Source: Fundicoccus_A sp052115865
Lineage (GTDB): Bacteria; Bacillota; Bacilli; Lactobacillales; Aerococcaceae
Direction: 5' to 3'
NCBI RefSeq assembly: GCF_052115865.1
Contig: NZ_JBQKME010000004.1
Coordinates: 124,001-188,000, forward strand
DNA length: 64,000 bases
Made by a program: the position numbers and the translations under genes
Part shown: one piece after another, positions 43,625-53,245 of the stretch
Layout: each line of letters begins with the position of its first letter
Position numbering within the stretch: position 1 is the stretch's first letter
Notes under the pieces: generated by a model
Databases searched by the model: none
Told to the model about the DNA's origin: nothing
Seen by the model: the letters and a program-made list of their open reading frames with translations, nothing else

Positions 43625-45409
43625 CTATTCCTCCTCTTCCTTAATAATTTCAAAGGATTCAAAGGATTCAAGGGTATATGAAGGTAACAAATTAATTCTA
43701 AATTTATCCAACCGAATCCCATTATTACGAATCAATCCTGTCAATTTATCCCCTATTTCAACTTCCTCTTTTATTAAATCCTCTGGTACTTGAATTAGGA
43801 TTGAACTTCCTCTACTTCCTGTTTCAAAAATATAAAAGCCATTTTCTACATTAATTTCAACAATTTCACCCTGATAATTCCGAAAATCAAAATCTACACT
43901 ATAGCTATTAGAAAAATTATCCATCACTCTTGAATAATAATCACTATAGATTAATGGTGTGACAAAATCTTCGTCTAAAATCGGTTCTTCAGACATGATT
44001 GATATATCATTTTCAACTTCCCCAATTAAATTTGTTTCATCATTTATTAAAGGCTCTAGCTTAGGATTTGCTAATGACTCTGTGTAGTTAGGAGCTTCAC
44101 CCGCTGCTATTTCATCAGTCAAATCACGCCTTAAATATAGGACACCCTTTTTGAGACCTTCTTTTAATAGAGTAATATCTCCTAATTGAAAATCTTCATC
44201 CGTTTCTATCCATTGATCAAAAGCTGACTTGATTTCCTCTTGACTCAAACTACTATCTAATGTTTTAGTAAAAATTGAAAAATAATTAAATAAATCATCA
44301 TACTTATAACCTTGCTTGAGAATTTCATCATAAAAGTTTAACTTATTGTTGGCCAACCTCAACTCGATTAAATGACGATCATCATAAATACCTGAGTACA
44401 TATAGAGTTCAAAATCTCGTCCAGGATAAAAATAAGCGGTATTGGAATCATTACCATAGCTATATAGCCCCTTTGCATCTTGGAGATACTTATTGACCTT
44501 AAATAATTCTAAAAAGATACGATTGAGATATTCGCGATTAACAAGTGGATTTTCTATCTCCGGATAATCTTCACTAAATATATTGGGGATATCTTCAATT
44601 TCATAATCTATCATATTATGATCATAATCAACATCCCAATTACCATGCAATTCATTAATGATTAATTGATTTGCCTGATTATGGTATTCAATGGCCAGAT
44701 TTGCTTGCTCCTCATTATACTGATTGATAATATCAGTACTAATTAATAAGTCATTTTCTTGTTCTTCTGGTAGACTCCAAGCGTAGTTTGGATAGATTTC
44801 GTCATCAATTTCATCACTCAAATCTCTTTCTACGGATATAGTACTCGTGTCACGAGTGACTTTAACTTCTCCGATTTGATAAGGAGCATCGGATTGAAAA
44901 TTCTCTTTATAAGCCTGGTATATTTCATCCGCCGTAAGAGAGTTATCTAAGGTCTTAACGACTCTACCTAACAAATCAAATTCATCATTAGAACCTAAGG
45001 GTAATCTAGAATTTCTGAAGGTAATTTTAAGTGCTTGACCTTGATTATTATCGGTAGATTCGAAGGTCCAAGCTTGATTATCACGATCAAAGATAATAAA
45101 CCTTCCTTCGTCAAGATCAGATACGTCATAATACTCATTCTTAACTAAAGGAGGATCAAAATTATACTCACTAATATAGTTTATTTCAGACCGTAGTTCT
45201 TCATAAGCACGATTTATCCAAGCGGATTCAGTCATAACTTCTTCTTCTCCTGAATAATCTTCAGAATAAATATCCTCAGGTTCAAAGATTTTAACTAATA
45301 CTTTAAATAGATCTTCTTCTACGGATTCTATTTCAAATGCCTTAATATTTATTGGAGATATTAACAATACAAATATGAATACGGTAATCCAGCTCATTCT
45401 CTTAAACAT
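43625..45409 (-). CDS. Exported protein of unknown function with an internal duplication
   Basis: A signal peptide (ITVFIFVLLISPINIKAFE) starts the 594-residue protein. Two related blocks follow: one ending VVKTLDNSLTADEIYQAYKE...IGEVKVTRDTSTISVERDLSDEI, the other FTKTLDSSLSQEEIKSAFDQ...LGDITLLKEGLKKGVLYLRRDLTDEI. The C-terminal 110 residues look like a small beta-barrel (YQGEIVEINVENGFYIFETGS). The partner downstream is a membrane protein, so they may act together at the cell surface. Function unknown. Confidence 0.75.
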   Translation of the reverse strand: MFKRMSWITVFIFVLLISPINIKAFEIESVEEDLFKVLVKIFEPEDIYSEDYSGEEEVMTESAWINRAYEELRSEINYISEYNFDPPLVKNEYYDVSDLDEGRFIIFDRDNQAWTFESTDNNQGQALKITFRNSRLPLGSNDEFDLLGRVVKTLDNSLTADEIYQAYKENFQSDAPYQIGEVKVTRDTSTISVERDLSDEIDDEIYPNYAWSLPEEQENDLLISTDIINQYNEEQANLAIEYHNQANQLIINELHGNWDVDYDHNMIDYEIEDIPNIFSEDYPEIENPLVNREYLNRIFLELFKVNKYLQDAKGLYSYGNDSNTAYFYPGRDFELYMYSGIYDDRHLIELRLANNKLNFYDEILKQGYKYDDLFNYFSIFTKTLDSSLSQEEIKSAFDQWIETDEDFQLGDITLLKEGLKKGVLYLRRDLTDEIAAGEAPNYTESLANPKLEPLINDETNLIGEVENDISIMSEEPILDEDFVTPLIYSDYYSRVMDNFSNSYSVDFDFRNYQGEIVEINVENGFYIFETGSRGSSILIQVPEDLIKEEVEIGDKLTGLIRNNGIRLDKFRINLLPSYTLESFESFEIIKEEEE

Positions 45410-45520
45410 GACTTCCCCCCCTAAAAATGGTATTATATAATTTAATTATAGTTTAACATTTCAAAATTTAATTCACAATTTATTAGGTTTTATCTATGTA
45501 TAGACAATAGAAAAATAAAA

Positions 45521-45554
45521 TAAATAAAAAAAGTCTGTTGAATTCAACAGACTT
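45521..45554 (-). terminator. Terminator of the beta-glucoside operon
   Basis: A perfect palindrome AAGTCTGTTG-AATT-CAACAGACTT (45531-45554) is followed on the minus strand by TTTTTTATTTA. It lies just after bglA. Confidence 0.88.
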
Positions 45555-45575
45555 ATTCTAGCAAATAATATTCAA

Positions 45576-47009
45576 TTAATTACCTAAATCTTCGCCATTA
45601 CTTTCAATGACTTTTTTGTACCAATAGAAGGAATCTTTACGCGAACGTTGTAAAGTCCCCTTGCCTTCATTGTCGCGGTCCACATAGATGAAACCATAAC
45701 GTTTAGACATTTCTCCCGTACCAGCTGATACTAGGTCAATACATCCCCAAACTGTGTAACCCATAAGTGGAATACCATCTTCTTCTACAGCAACTTTAAA
45801 GGATTCAATATGCTGTCTTAAATAATCAATACGATAAGGATCATGAATGGACCCATCTTCTTCAACTTGGTCAATAGCTCCTAATCCATTTTCTACAATA
45901 AAGAGAGGTTTTTGGTAACGATCATAGAGGGTATTCATTGTCGTTCTAAGACCTAATGGGTCAATAGCCCAACCCCATTCAGATTTCTCTAGATAAGGAT
46001 TGACCGCCCCTTTAAAGGCATTCCCTTGAGTCATCGGCACATCTGTATTAGCAGGGTCCACTGAGGTCCGGGTTGAATAATAGCTGAAGGAAATATAATC
46101 TACGGTATTTTCCTTTAGTAAGACCTTATCTTCTTCAGTTAAACCAATATCAATTTGGTCTCGTTCAAAGCGTTTCAGAGCCCAAACTGGATACTCACCA
46201 CGAGATTGGACATCGATGAAGAAGAAGTTATTTTGATTATCGATTTGAGCTTGACGTTGGTCTTTAGGATTGGCACTGTAGGCATAGTAGTCTCCTGCCG
46301 CAATCATACAGCCCATTTGAGCTTGAGGATCAATTTCCCGGAGTCGTTTAGTGGCTAAAGCGCTAGCTAACAACTCATGGTGAGCAGCTTGGAACATAAC
46401 TGTATCCCGGTCTTCCCCTTCTTCAATATAGAGACCTGCTCCCATAAATGGTAAGTGAAGAATCATATTGATTTCGTTAACTGAAATCCAATACTTTACT
46501 TTGCCTTTGAATCGTTCAAAGAGGGTCACAGCTAATTTCTCATAAAGCTCAACCATTTCACGACTCTTCCAAGAACCATATTCATCGACTAAATATTTTG
46601 GAACATCGAAATGGTTAATGGTTACTACAGGTTCAATACCATATTTAAGTAATTCATCAATGACATTTTCGTAGAAAGCTAAACCAGCTTCGTTAGGCTC
46701 AGCCTCAATACCATTTGGATAAATTCTTGCCCAGGCAATAGAGAAACGGTAGCATTTAAAGCCCATTTCAGCAAATAGGGTTATATCCTCTTTGTAATGG
46801 TGATAGAAATCAATGGCTTCATGACTTGGGTAATATTGGCCTTCAGGTACATCGCTATAGTGTCGGTTTCCTGCAGAAATAGGACGTCTAAACTCTCCAT
46901 GAGGTATTAAATCAACATTGGTTAAACCTTTACCATCCGCTAAATAGCCACCTTCCACTTGGTTAGCAGCTGTCGCTCCACCCCATAAGAAATTTGCATC
47001 TAAGGTCAT
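45576..47009 (-). CDS. bglA: 6-phospho-beta-glucosidase (glycoside hydrolase family 1)
   Basis: It hydrolyses phosphorylated beta-glucosides delivered by a PTS. The N-terminal FLWGGATAANQVEGGY signature, acid/base region KYWISVNEINMI and nucleophile region PLFIVENGLGA mark family GH1. The 477-residue size is typical. AGGAGG precedes ATG. Its PTS partner immediately upstream is truncated, so the enzyme may now lack its own substrate supply. Confidence 0.93.
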   Translation of the reverse strand: MTLDANFLWGGATAANQVEGGYLADGKGLTNVDLIPHGEFRRPISAGNRHYSDVPEGQYYPSHEAIDFYHHYKEDITLFAEMGFKCYRFSIAWARIYPNGIEAEPNEAGLAFYENVIDELLKYGIEPVVTINHFDVPKYLVDEYGSWKSREMVELYEKLAVTLFERFKGKVKYWISVNEINMILHLPFMGAGLYIEEGEDRDTVMFQAAHHELLASALATKRLREIDPQAQMGCMIAAGDYYAYSANPKDQRQAQIDNQNNFFFIDVQSRGEYPVWALKRFERDQIDIGLTEEDKVLLKENTVDYISFSYYSTRTSVDPANTDVPMTQGNAFKGAVNPYLEKSEWGWAIDPLGLRTTMNTLYDRYQKPLFIVENGLGAIDQVEEDGSIHDPYRIDYLRQHIESFKVAVEEDGIPLMGYTVWGCIDLVSAGTGEMSKRYGFIYVDRDNEGKGTLQRSRKDSFYWYKKVIESNGEDLGN

Positions 47010-47025
47010 TTCAAGTCCTCCTTAA

Positions 47026-48411
47026 TTATTTGACTGAAGTAAAAAGATAATCTCCTGCCTTAATTATATCATCTGTCGTAAAAATCACATCTGTATAGTC
47101 TCCAGATTTAGTTACAATGACAGGTACAACTGAAGATTTTCCAGCCGCTTCAATTGTCGCAATATCAAATTGGATGAGAACTTGACCTGCCTGAACAGTA
47201 TCGCCATTTTCCACTAATTTAGTAAAGCCTTGGCCATTCATTTCCACAGTATCAATCCCAATATGAATTAGAATTTCAGTTCCTAAATCAGTAGTAATAC
47301 CAATAGCATGGCCAGTATCAAATAAGGCTGTGACTTTTCCGTTAGCAGGTGCCTTAACAAGGCCTTCACTCGGTTTAATCGTAATTCCTTTACCTAGAGC
47401 CCCACTTGAGAATACAGCGTCAGGGGTTTCGCTTAATGGCATAAGTTCTCCAGATAGAGGACTGGCAATAATTTCTTCATCTTCTGCAACTACAGGAACT
47501 GGAGTCACATCATTAGTATCATTAACTATCACATCATCAGCAACCGCCTCAGTCGCTTTATCTAATCTTTCCACAGGGAATAACATTTGTAGAACAAAAG
47601 CCACTAGGGTAGCAATAGCAAAACCAATTAAGAAATTCCAGAAATTGGCACCTAAAGTTCCATCTGGATCGATTCCTCTAAACATTGAGAAAATTCCTAA
47701 ACCACCAGTACGGTAAGAAACTGTATTTGTGTAACCAATGTAAGCTCCCGCAATAGCATTAGCAATAATTGCGTAAATGAATGACCGTCTTAGAGGTAAC
47801 ATCAAACCATAAACTGCCGGTTCAGAAATACCAAATAGAGCTGAGAATGAAGCCGGGATAGCAATTTGTTTCACTTTGTCTTCTTTAGATTTAATAATCA
47901 GAGCCAGTAAAACCCCTAAAATACCAAAGGTTGACATCATAGTTGTTGCACTCACTGGTTCAAAACCTTGTTCAGCTAAGAGTAAGAACTGAATAGGAAT
48001 AATTCCCCAGTGTAAACCAAAGATAACTAAAATTTGCCAGATAGCTGCTAAGAGAGTACCGAATAAGATAGGACTGATATCATAAATACCAACAAAGAAC
48101 TCTCCAATAATAGCCGATAAGAAGTTAGCAATTGGACCAATGATTAATAAGGCAATTGGGAATGCAATCAAAACGGTAAAGAATGGCGTTAAGAAAGATC
48201 TCAAAATCTTAGGTAATCGTTGGCTAAACCATTTTTCTAGCTTAGAACCAAACCAAACTGAAGCGATAATCGGAATAATTGAGGCATAGTAACCACTTCT
48301 CGGTAATATTACGGGTAAACCTAACATAGATAATTGAACATTGGATTCAAATGGAGTTCCCGCAAATAAAGTATAGAGAACCTCACGATTATTGATAGTG
48401 CCTAAGCTGGT
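47026..48411 (-). pseudogene. bglP: PTS beta-glucoside transporter EIIBCA, N-terminally truncated
   Basis: Only the distal half of the IIC domain (NREVLYTLFAGTPFE... LGLPVILPRSGYYASIIPII; GISEPAVYGLMLP) and the complete IIA domain remain. IIA keeps its phosphorylated histidine region EILIHIGIDTVEMNGQGF. The IIB domain and the first IIC helices are missing. The frame stays open into DNA at about 48411 that looks like an IS256-type end, so insertion and deletion removed the 5' half and the promoter. A full protein would be over 600 residues. Probably non-functional. Confidence 0.85.
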
Positions 48412-48881
48412 AGTGTCAAATATTTTGTGTAACCTACATATTAAGATTGTAATATAATTAATAACTATTTATTGAATTTCACCTTGCCTTTTAGATGAAT
48501 TATCATAACGACCAGTGAACTTGTACTTCCTCTCAACAAGATAATTCATCTAAAAGGCAAGGCCAGCAACCGAAGGGCGCTAGTTAAGCCTCACATGATA
48601 CTTGAGGATTTTTCTGTTCCTCTTCTTAAGTTGAATTCATTAACCGGCCTTTTGAGATCTATCAGCAGTTGAAGTTCAAATGCAACCTTCCCAAAGCCTT
48701 TATGAATACGATTTGCGAACTTGGCATTATATTCTATGACATAACAATAGACTGTCTTTTCTAGGGACGCCTCATGTGGAAATTGTTCTTTAATTTTCGT
48801 TCGCTTCTTCAATTGCTTATTAAAGGCCTCGGATAGATTGTTTGTATAAAGTGATGGCCATATCTCTTTGGGAAAATGCAT
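48411..48881 (-). mobile_element. IS256/Mutator-family insertion sequence remnant
   Basis: The frame 48591-48881 encodes 96 residues (IWPSLYTNNLSEAFNKQLKKRTKIKEQFPHEASLEK) that match the C-terminal part of IS256-type transposases (the TTNLIESFNKQLK-like motif). The sequence at 48411-48430, GTGTCAAATATTTTGTGTAA, resembles the ends of this IS family. The N-terminal two thirds are missing. Position 48482-48562 carries a long inverted repeat listed separately. Confidence 0.75.
48482..48562. repeat. Perfect 23-bp inverted repeat with 35-base loop
   Basis: CCTTGCCTTTTAGATGAATT with ATC (48482-48504) is the exact reverse complement of 48540-48562. Such a stem could form a cruciform or a very strong RNA hairpin. 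It sits inside the IS remnant, between its terminal sequence and the transposase stop codon. Confidence 0.85.
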
Positions 48882-49094
48882 GAACGAGAAAAGGTTCTTT
48901 TTATGATAGAATCACAAATTAGTTCAAATAATTATTTGGCGAATAAAAGTTTGATTTTGTTTATCTTTGGAGTGAAATCAACAAAGTTGATAGCCAGCAT
49001 AACCATTTTATCTACAGAAAGATCATCATCATCTAAAAAATACAGGAGCTATGGATTATCTAATTCTTCTCTCAAGCTGATCTAAATGATAAGC

Positions 49095-49388
49095 TAACCA
49101 AATTATCTAAAAAGAATTACTAAACTAGATGTACTAGTTATTGATGACTTTCTTTTAACACTAACAACTGAATTTAAACAAAAATATTTAATGGAAGTCT
49201 TTGAATTGAGAAGCAGAGATCGCTCACTAATTATATCATCTCAAATGGAAACGGGAGAATGGCATAAAAAACTTGGTGACGGAGCAATCGCTGATGCAAT
49301 ACTTGATCGTGCAGTTTCTAATTCTTATCATATATTTATCCATGGAGAGTCACTTAGAATAAAAAATGGCTCAGCAACAACCGACTAG
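49095..49388 (+). mobile_element. IS21-family IstB helper ATPase, C-terminal remnant
   Basis: The frame reads LKRITKLDVLVIDDFLLTL, with a Walker B-like VIDDF, then ELRSRDRSLIISSQMETGEWHKKLGDGAIADAILDRAVSNSY and IFIHGESLRI, the C-terminal half of IstB-type ATP-binding proteins. The Walker A part is absent; upstream DNA (48882-49094) has no sustained frame in which I recognise a protein. Confidence 0.8.
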
Positions 49389-49400
49389 TCCGGTTCAAAA

Positions 49401-49434
49401 AAACGCGATTTGCCTGGTTCAGGTAATCGCGTTT
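49401..49434 (-). terminator. Terminator of the helicase operon
   Basis: AAACGCGATT (49401-49410) pairs with AATCGCGTTT (49425-49434); on the minus strand the stem is followed by a T run (complement of 49397-49403). Confidence 0.75.
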
Positions 49435-49453
49435 GTATGGTCTTATGGGAACG

Positions 49454-49819
49454 CTATATGCAATTGTCATTTTCATAAAAAATTTCTTCAAATACTGACT
49501 TTAAAATAGTAAGGTTTAGAGCATTTATTTCTAAATCAGTGATAGAATCATATATTACAGGATTTTTTTCTCCCACTTTAACTTCAACATTAAAAGGGAA
49601 ATTAAAAGAGAAAATTTTATTTTCGATTACAAAAAATAACCTCTTCATCTTATCAACTCTTAGGATGATATAGTTATTAGTCGGTACATCTAGCATATCA
49701 CCATTTAATATCAAGGGTATTGCTTCTAATATTAGTCTTATGATATGGTTTTTAGTTCTGATTGGTTCGGATGCAATTTCTGTGAATCTTTTTGTCATAT
49801 TTACCGTAATTTTTTTCAT
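49454..49819 (-). CDS. Small protein of unknown function downstream of helicase
   Basis: The 121-residue protein starts 9 bases after the helicase stop codon and is followed by a terminator, so the two form an operon. It has an N-terminal KKITVNMTKRFTE segment, a central stretch (LDVPTNNYIILRVDKMKRLFFVIENK) and a helical C-terminus. I recognise no family. A helicase accessory or regulator is a positional guess. Confidence 0.6.
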   Translation of the reverse strand: MKKITVNMTKRFTEIASEPIRTKNHIIRLILEAIPLILNGDMLDVPTNNYIILRVDKMKRLFFVIENKIFSFNFPFNVEVKVGEKNPVIYDSITDLEINALNLTILKSVFEEIFYENDNCI

Positions 49820-49828
49820 AATAGTACC

Positions 49829-51840
49829 CTAAATTAATTCAATGTTTTTACTTATTACTTCATTAATTTTATCTATATCTACGCTATCTGACAACATAAC
49901 ATTAACTAGCCTATGAATTTGGTCTTTAATTTTAGGATTTTCAATTTGGTATGACTGTTGTAAAATTTCTTCAACAATTTCAAACTGAGATTTATTTATA
50001 TTAGCTTCGAGCATTAATTTAGACTTATCCATTATCTCATTATGTTTGGGTTTTCTAACTTTAAGTTTTCCAGTATCATTTAATTCTTGTGCCGCATTTT
50101 CAATTTTTAAATTAAGAGGACCATTTTCTTCTGAAAGTATTAAATAGCTAGTAATAAATGACCTTGTGAGCATCATATACAATGAATTTCTAATAGTTGT
50201 ATTACTATTCAGTGCCGTGGTTGTTAAACAAATAATGAAAGGGAATTCTAAACCTTTTATATTATTTCGATTACTTATAAACAAAGCATCTTTTGTTTTT
50301 TCTTTTACTTCGTACCCCTTAATGGCTTTCCAACCAAACAATTGTTCTACCCTTATAATCAATTGTTCTGCTAGATTGTAGTTCGAGTTACTATTTTCAA
50401 GAAATACTATGCCAATATCCCCTGGTTCAACAGTAGGATTTTTTTCTAGAATATTTTGTATAGCCCATAAAACCTTTTCTAAATAGTTAATATCTTTAGC
50501 AATACAAACTTTAAGGCTAGTAATATCTTCACTAATGTTTTCAAATCTTCTTAATGGCTCTCTTGAAAAGGTGTAATAATCCTCTTCTTTTTCAATCGTA
50601 TATCCACAAGCTCGCCATTCTTGATCACTTAACCACCTAACTACTGGTCGTTCTAAAAGTCCAAATCCGATAGCATGAGCGAACATCAAGGTTTTGGGGT
50701 CTGTCCTATAAACCCTATTTAAAAGAAAATCAGGCTTAATTTCAGTATCTTCATTATAATAATAAATACTTTGAAATATATCGCCAGCAATATAAACCTG
50801 ATTTTTTGTAACTTTCTCACATAATTCAAAAAAAGCTTCATTAAAATCTTGACTTTCATCAATTAAAATGTAATCAAAAAACGGCTCAAACGTCCCTTCC
50901 AATTCAAGTTGATTTAGCATTTCCAACGCGTTTTTACAAACTTTTTCAAAAGATACTGACCAGCTATATCTTTGAAAGGGAATATGATAATGACTACAAA
51001 TAAAACTATATAAACCTGAATTTTTGTCTGCTTTAGAACCCCAACTACGTTCCACCCAAAGACGCTCGCTCCACTTAATTTGCTCTTCAACTTTCATAAA
51101 GTCAAAGAAATTAGGGATTCGTTCTTTTAAATTTTGTGCCAAAATCTTACTAAAACATGTAAAAAATATTTTCGAATTTTCTTCATTAATGTAAATATCC
51201 TTCAATTTGTGCAAAAGCAACTCGGTTTTCCCCGTCCCTGCCAAACCTTGAATTGTTATTATTTTTTTATCTGGTTGTTTATAAATAAACCTTGTTTGTT
51301 CACCGTCAAACAAAATAATATTTTTCTTTATTTGCTCTAACGAATTCGTAGGAAACGCACCATCGACACGATCAATATCATTTATACTCCCGGTTAATAA
51401 AGATATTAAAAGTTCTCCTTTACGTGCATCCATTTTAGATAGAGAATTACCTTGTATTACTGAGATAATATCATCATTATTTCGAAATTCAATTTCTTCT
51501 ATAAGTTTATCTTTCCATTTTCTCGGTCTTCCTAAAAAACTTCTGTAATTATATTTATCTGAAATAATCCCAAGGTCTTCAATGAAGTCATCCGAAAAGT
51601 CCTGAAATGCGTCAGTGTCATTGCCGATATTAATTATTAATAATTTGTATTTCGGAATAAGAACTACTATTGCTTCTTTGTAAGAGTATTTGTATTTTCT
51701 TTCACCCACAGGTTTATTTATTACATACACTTGTGTTTTCTCTTGCTCGGAGAACCTTTCAAGCTCTTGAATTATCGAACATACTTTAGGATTATTTTTT
51801 TATCTATATCCAAAAATTCAAAAAAATAACTATTATCCAT
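49829..51840 (-). pseudogene. UvrD-like superfamily I helicase, frame-shifted near its start (51795-51801)
   Basis: ATG at 51840, with AAAGGGG upstream, opens MDNSYFFEFLDIDKK and then stops. One extra base in the seven-base homopolymer at 51795-51801 joins it to NPKVCSIIQELERFSEQEKTQVYVINKP and the long frame to 49829, giving about 670 residues. Helicase motifs are intact: Walker A GLAGTGKTELLLHKL, Walker B DYILIDESQDFNEAFFELC, NNIKGLEFPFIICLT and YMMLTRSFITSYLIL. The N-terminal 180 residues could be a nuclease-like module. If the shift is a sequencing error this is an intact helicase; its place beside a restriction system suggests defence. Confidence 0.8.
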
Positions 51841-52162
51841 CAATTTTTCCCCTTTTCAATGTTCACATTTATAGTTTCAGCTTTTTCTTTTTTAAAATCA
51901 ACAGCTTAATCGTGCGCGCGATCATTTGTTATCCGAACTTCAAAAAGATTTTCAATATTGTAACTGCTAATCTGAATTTACCAGTAAGTTAACTTCCTCA
52001 AACTCGACCCAAACTCAATTAGTATCTCTTTTTAGCCATAGAATCTATTGAATTCTTTGTAAATAGATTAATATCTATTAAAACTTGGTTTTTCCACTTT
52101 TTTAAATTCCTTTTATCTCATTACATAAACGTGCGTTATTGTTTTAGAAGAGGTTTTAAAAT
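51841..52162. other. Intergenic region with a GC-rich palindrome
   Basis: The region is AT-rich and non-coding apart from ATCGTGCGCGCGAT (51909-51922), an imperfect GC-rich palindrome that stands out. Its role is unknown. I see no gene. Confidence 0.4.
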
Positions 52163-53245
52163 TTAATTGTTTTTGATTTTTGAAATAATATATGAATATA
52201 GTTGTTTCAACTTTTTGAGTTCTATTAGTTTCATGTATTGTTCCATAAATTCCCAATCAGGTTTGCCATTTTTTGAAGGCAACAGAAACTTTGTTTTTTT
52301 TAGTCTTTCTCCGTTTAATTGTACACCAAAAGATGCTTTGGACTCGGCTGAATTAGATAACATCATTGATATAAATAATCCTGAATACTTGGTTAGATTT
52401 TGTTCGTGTAATTCATAAATTGAAGAACCAGCTCCGCCACGACCGACGAAGTCATGGCCGTGATAAAATGCTTTACCAGTAATAGGGTTGATTGTCAATG
52501 AGTTACCTTTTGTTAAATGTTTAACATCAGCTTTTACAAAAGCACTTATTCCATTATTTATTGATGATGTTGAGACAAAAGGATGATCACCTTTGACATA
52601 ATTTGTTTCCGATAATCCTTTGACTCTGTTAAAAATAAAAAAAGTATTAATCTCATAAGAGTTCCATTCAACCCCCACAAGCGTCATATCACTACTCCCT
52701 TTTAAATCATGCTCTAATTCTTTAATTTTAGGTTCTATATATTTAAGTATACTTTGAAATTTGTTTTCAAAAATTATTTTGCCCTTTGTTTCCATAAATA
52801 ACCAATCAGGGGCACCATGATGGTCAATAGGTAACATTATTTTTTCACGCTTAATTCTAAAATCATTAATTTCCCTATTAAAATGATACTTCTCATTTAG
52901 TCTACTAAGTAAATTGCTGATAAAGATATAAATATAATTATTCATTTTAGAACTTTTTAATACAGTTACATGGTCACTTGCAATAAATTCATACGGATGA
53001 AAGAAAGTTGCCCCTACGCTCCCACTATTAGCTATAGTTAAGCAATTGCTAAATTTTCGAACACCAAAATCATTACCAATAAAACCATCAACGCCATTTT
53101 TTTGAGCAGATGACGAGACATAAGGGATTTTACCAGGTATTTGATTTGATTTAGTTAATCTTTTTCCTCGTTGAATTAAATCAAAAATATCTTTAAATTC
53201 AAAATAATTCCAATCTTTTTCTTTTTTTATAATTGTATTAGTCAT
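52163..53245 (-). CDS. Specificity subunit of a BcgI-like restriction-modification system
   Basis: The 360-residue product has two target-recognition halves of Type I HsdS style. Each half contains a similar segment: RGKRLTKSNQIPGKIPYVSSS...NGVDGFIGND and RVKGLSETNYVKGDHPFVSTS...NNGISAFVKAD. This two-half arrangement recognises a bipartite DNA sequence. ATG at 53245 lies within the TATGACTAA end of the upstream gene, giving an 8-base overlap and a GGTGAGGA ribosome binding site. The gene pair makes a two-component system. Confidence 0.85.
   Translation of the reverse strand: MTNTIIKKEKDWNYFEFKDIFDLIQRGKRLTKSNQIPGKIPYVSSSAQKNGVDGFIGNDFGVRKFSNCLTIANSGSVGATFFHPYEFIASDHVTVLKSSKMNNYIYIFISNLLSRLNEKYHFNREINDFRIKREKIMLPIDHHGAPDWLFMETKGKIIFENKFQSILKYIEPKIKELEHDLKGSSDMTLVGVEWNSYEINTFFIFNRVKGLSETNYVKGDHPFVSTSSINNGISAFVKADVKHLTKGNSLTINPITGKAFYHGHDFVGRGGAGSSIYELHEQNLTKYSGLFISMMLSNSAESKASFGVQLNGERLKKTKFLLPSKNGKPDWEFMEQYMKLIELKKLKQLYSYIISKIKNN

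Noticed and set aside
47330..47716. Plus-strand frame of 128 residues inside bglP
   Set aside because: It is opposite to the clear IIA/IIC coding sequence and has no independent support.
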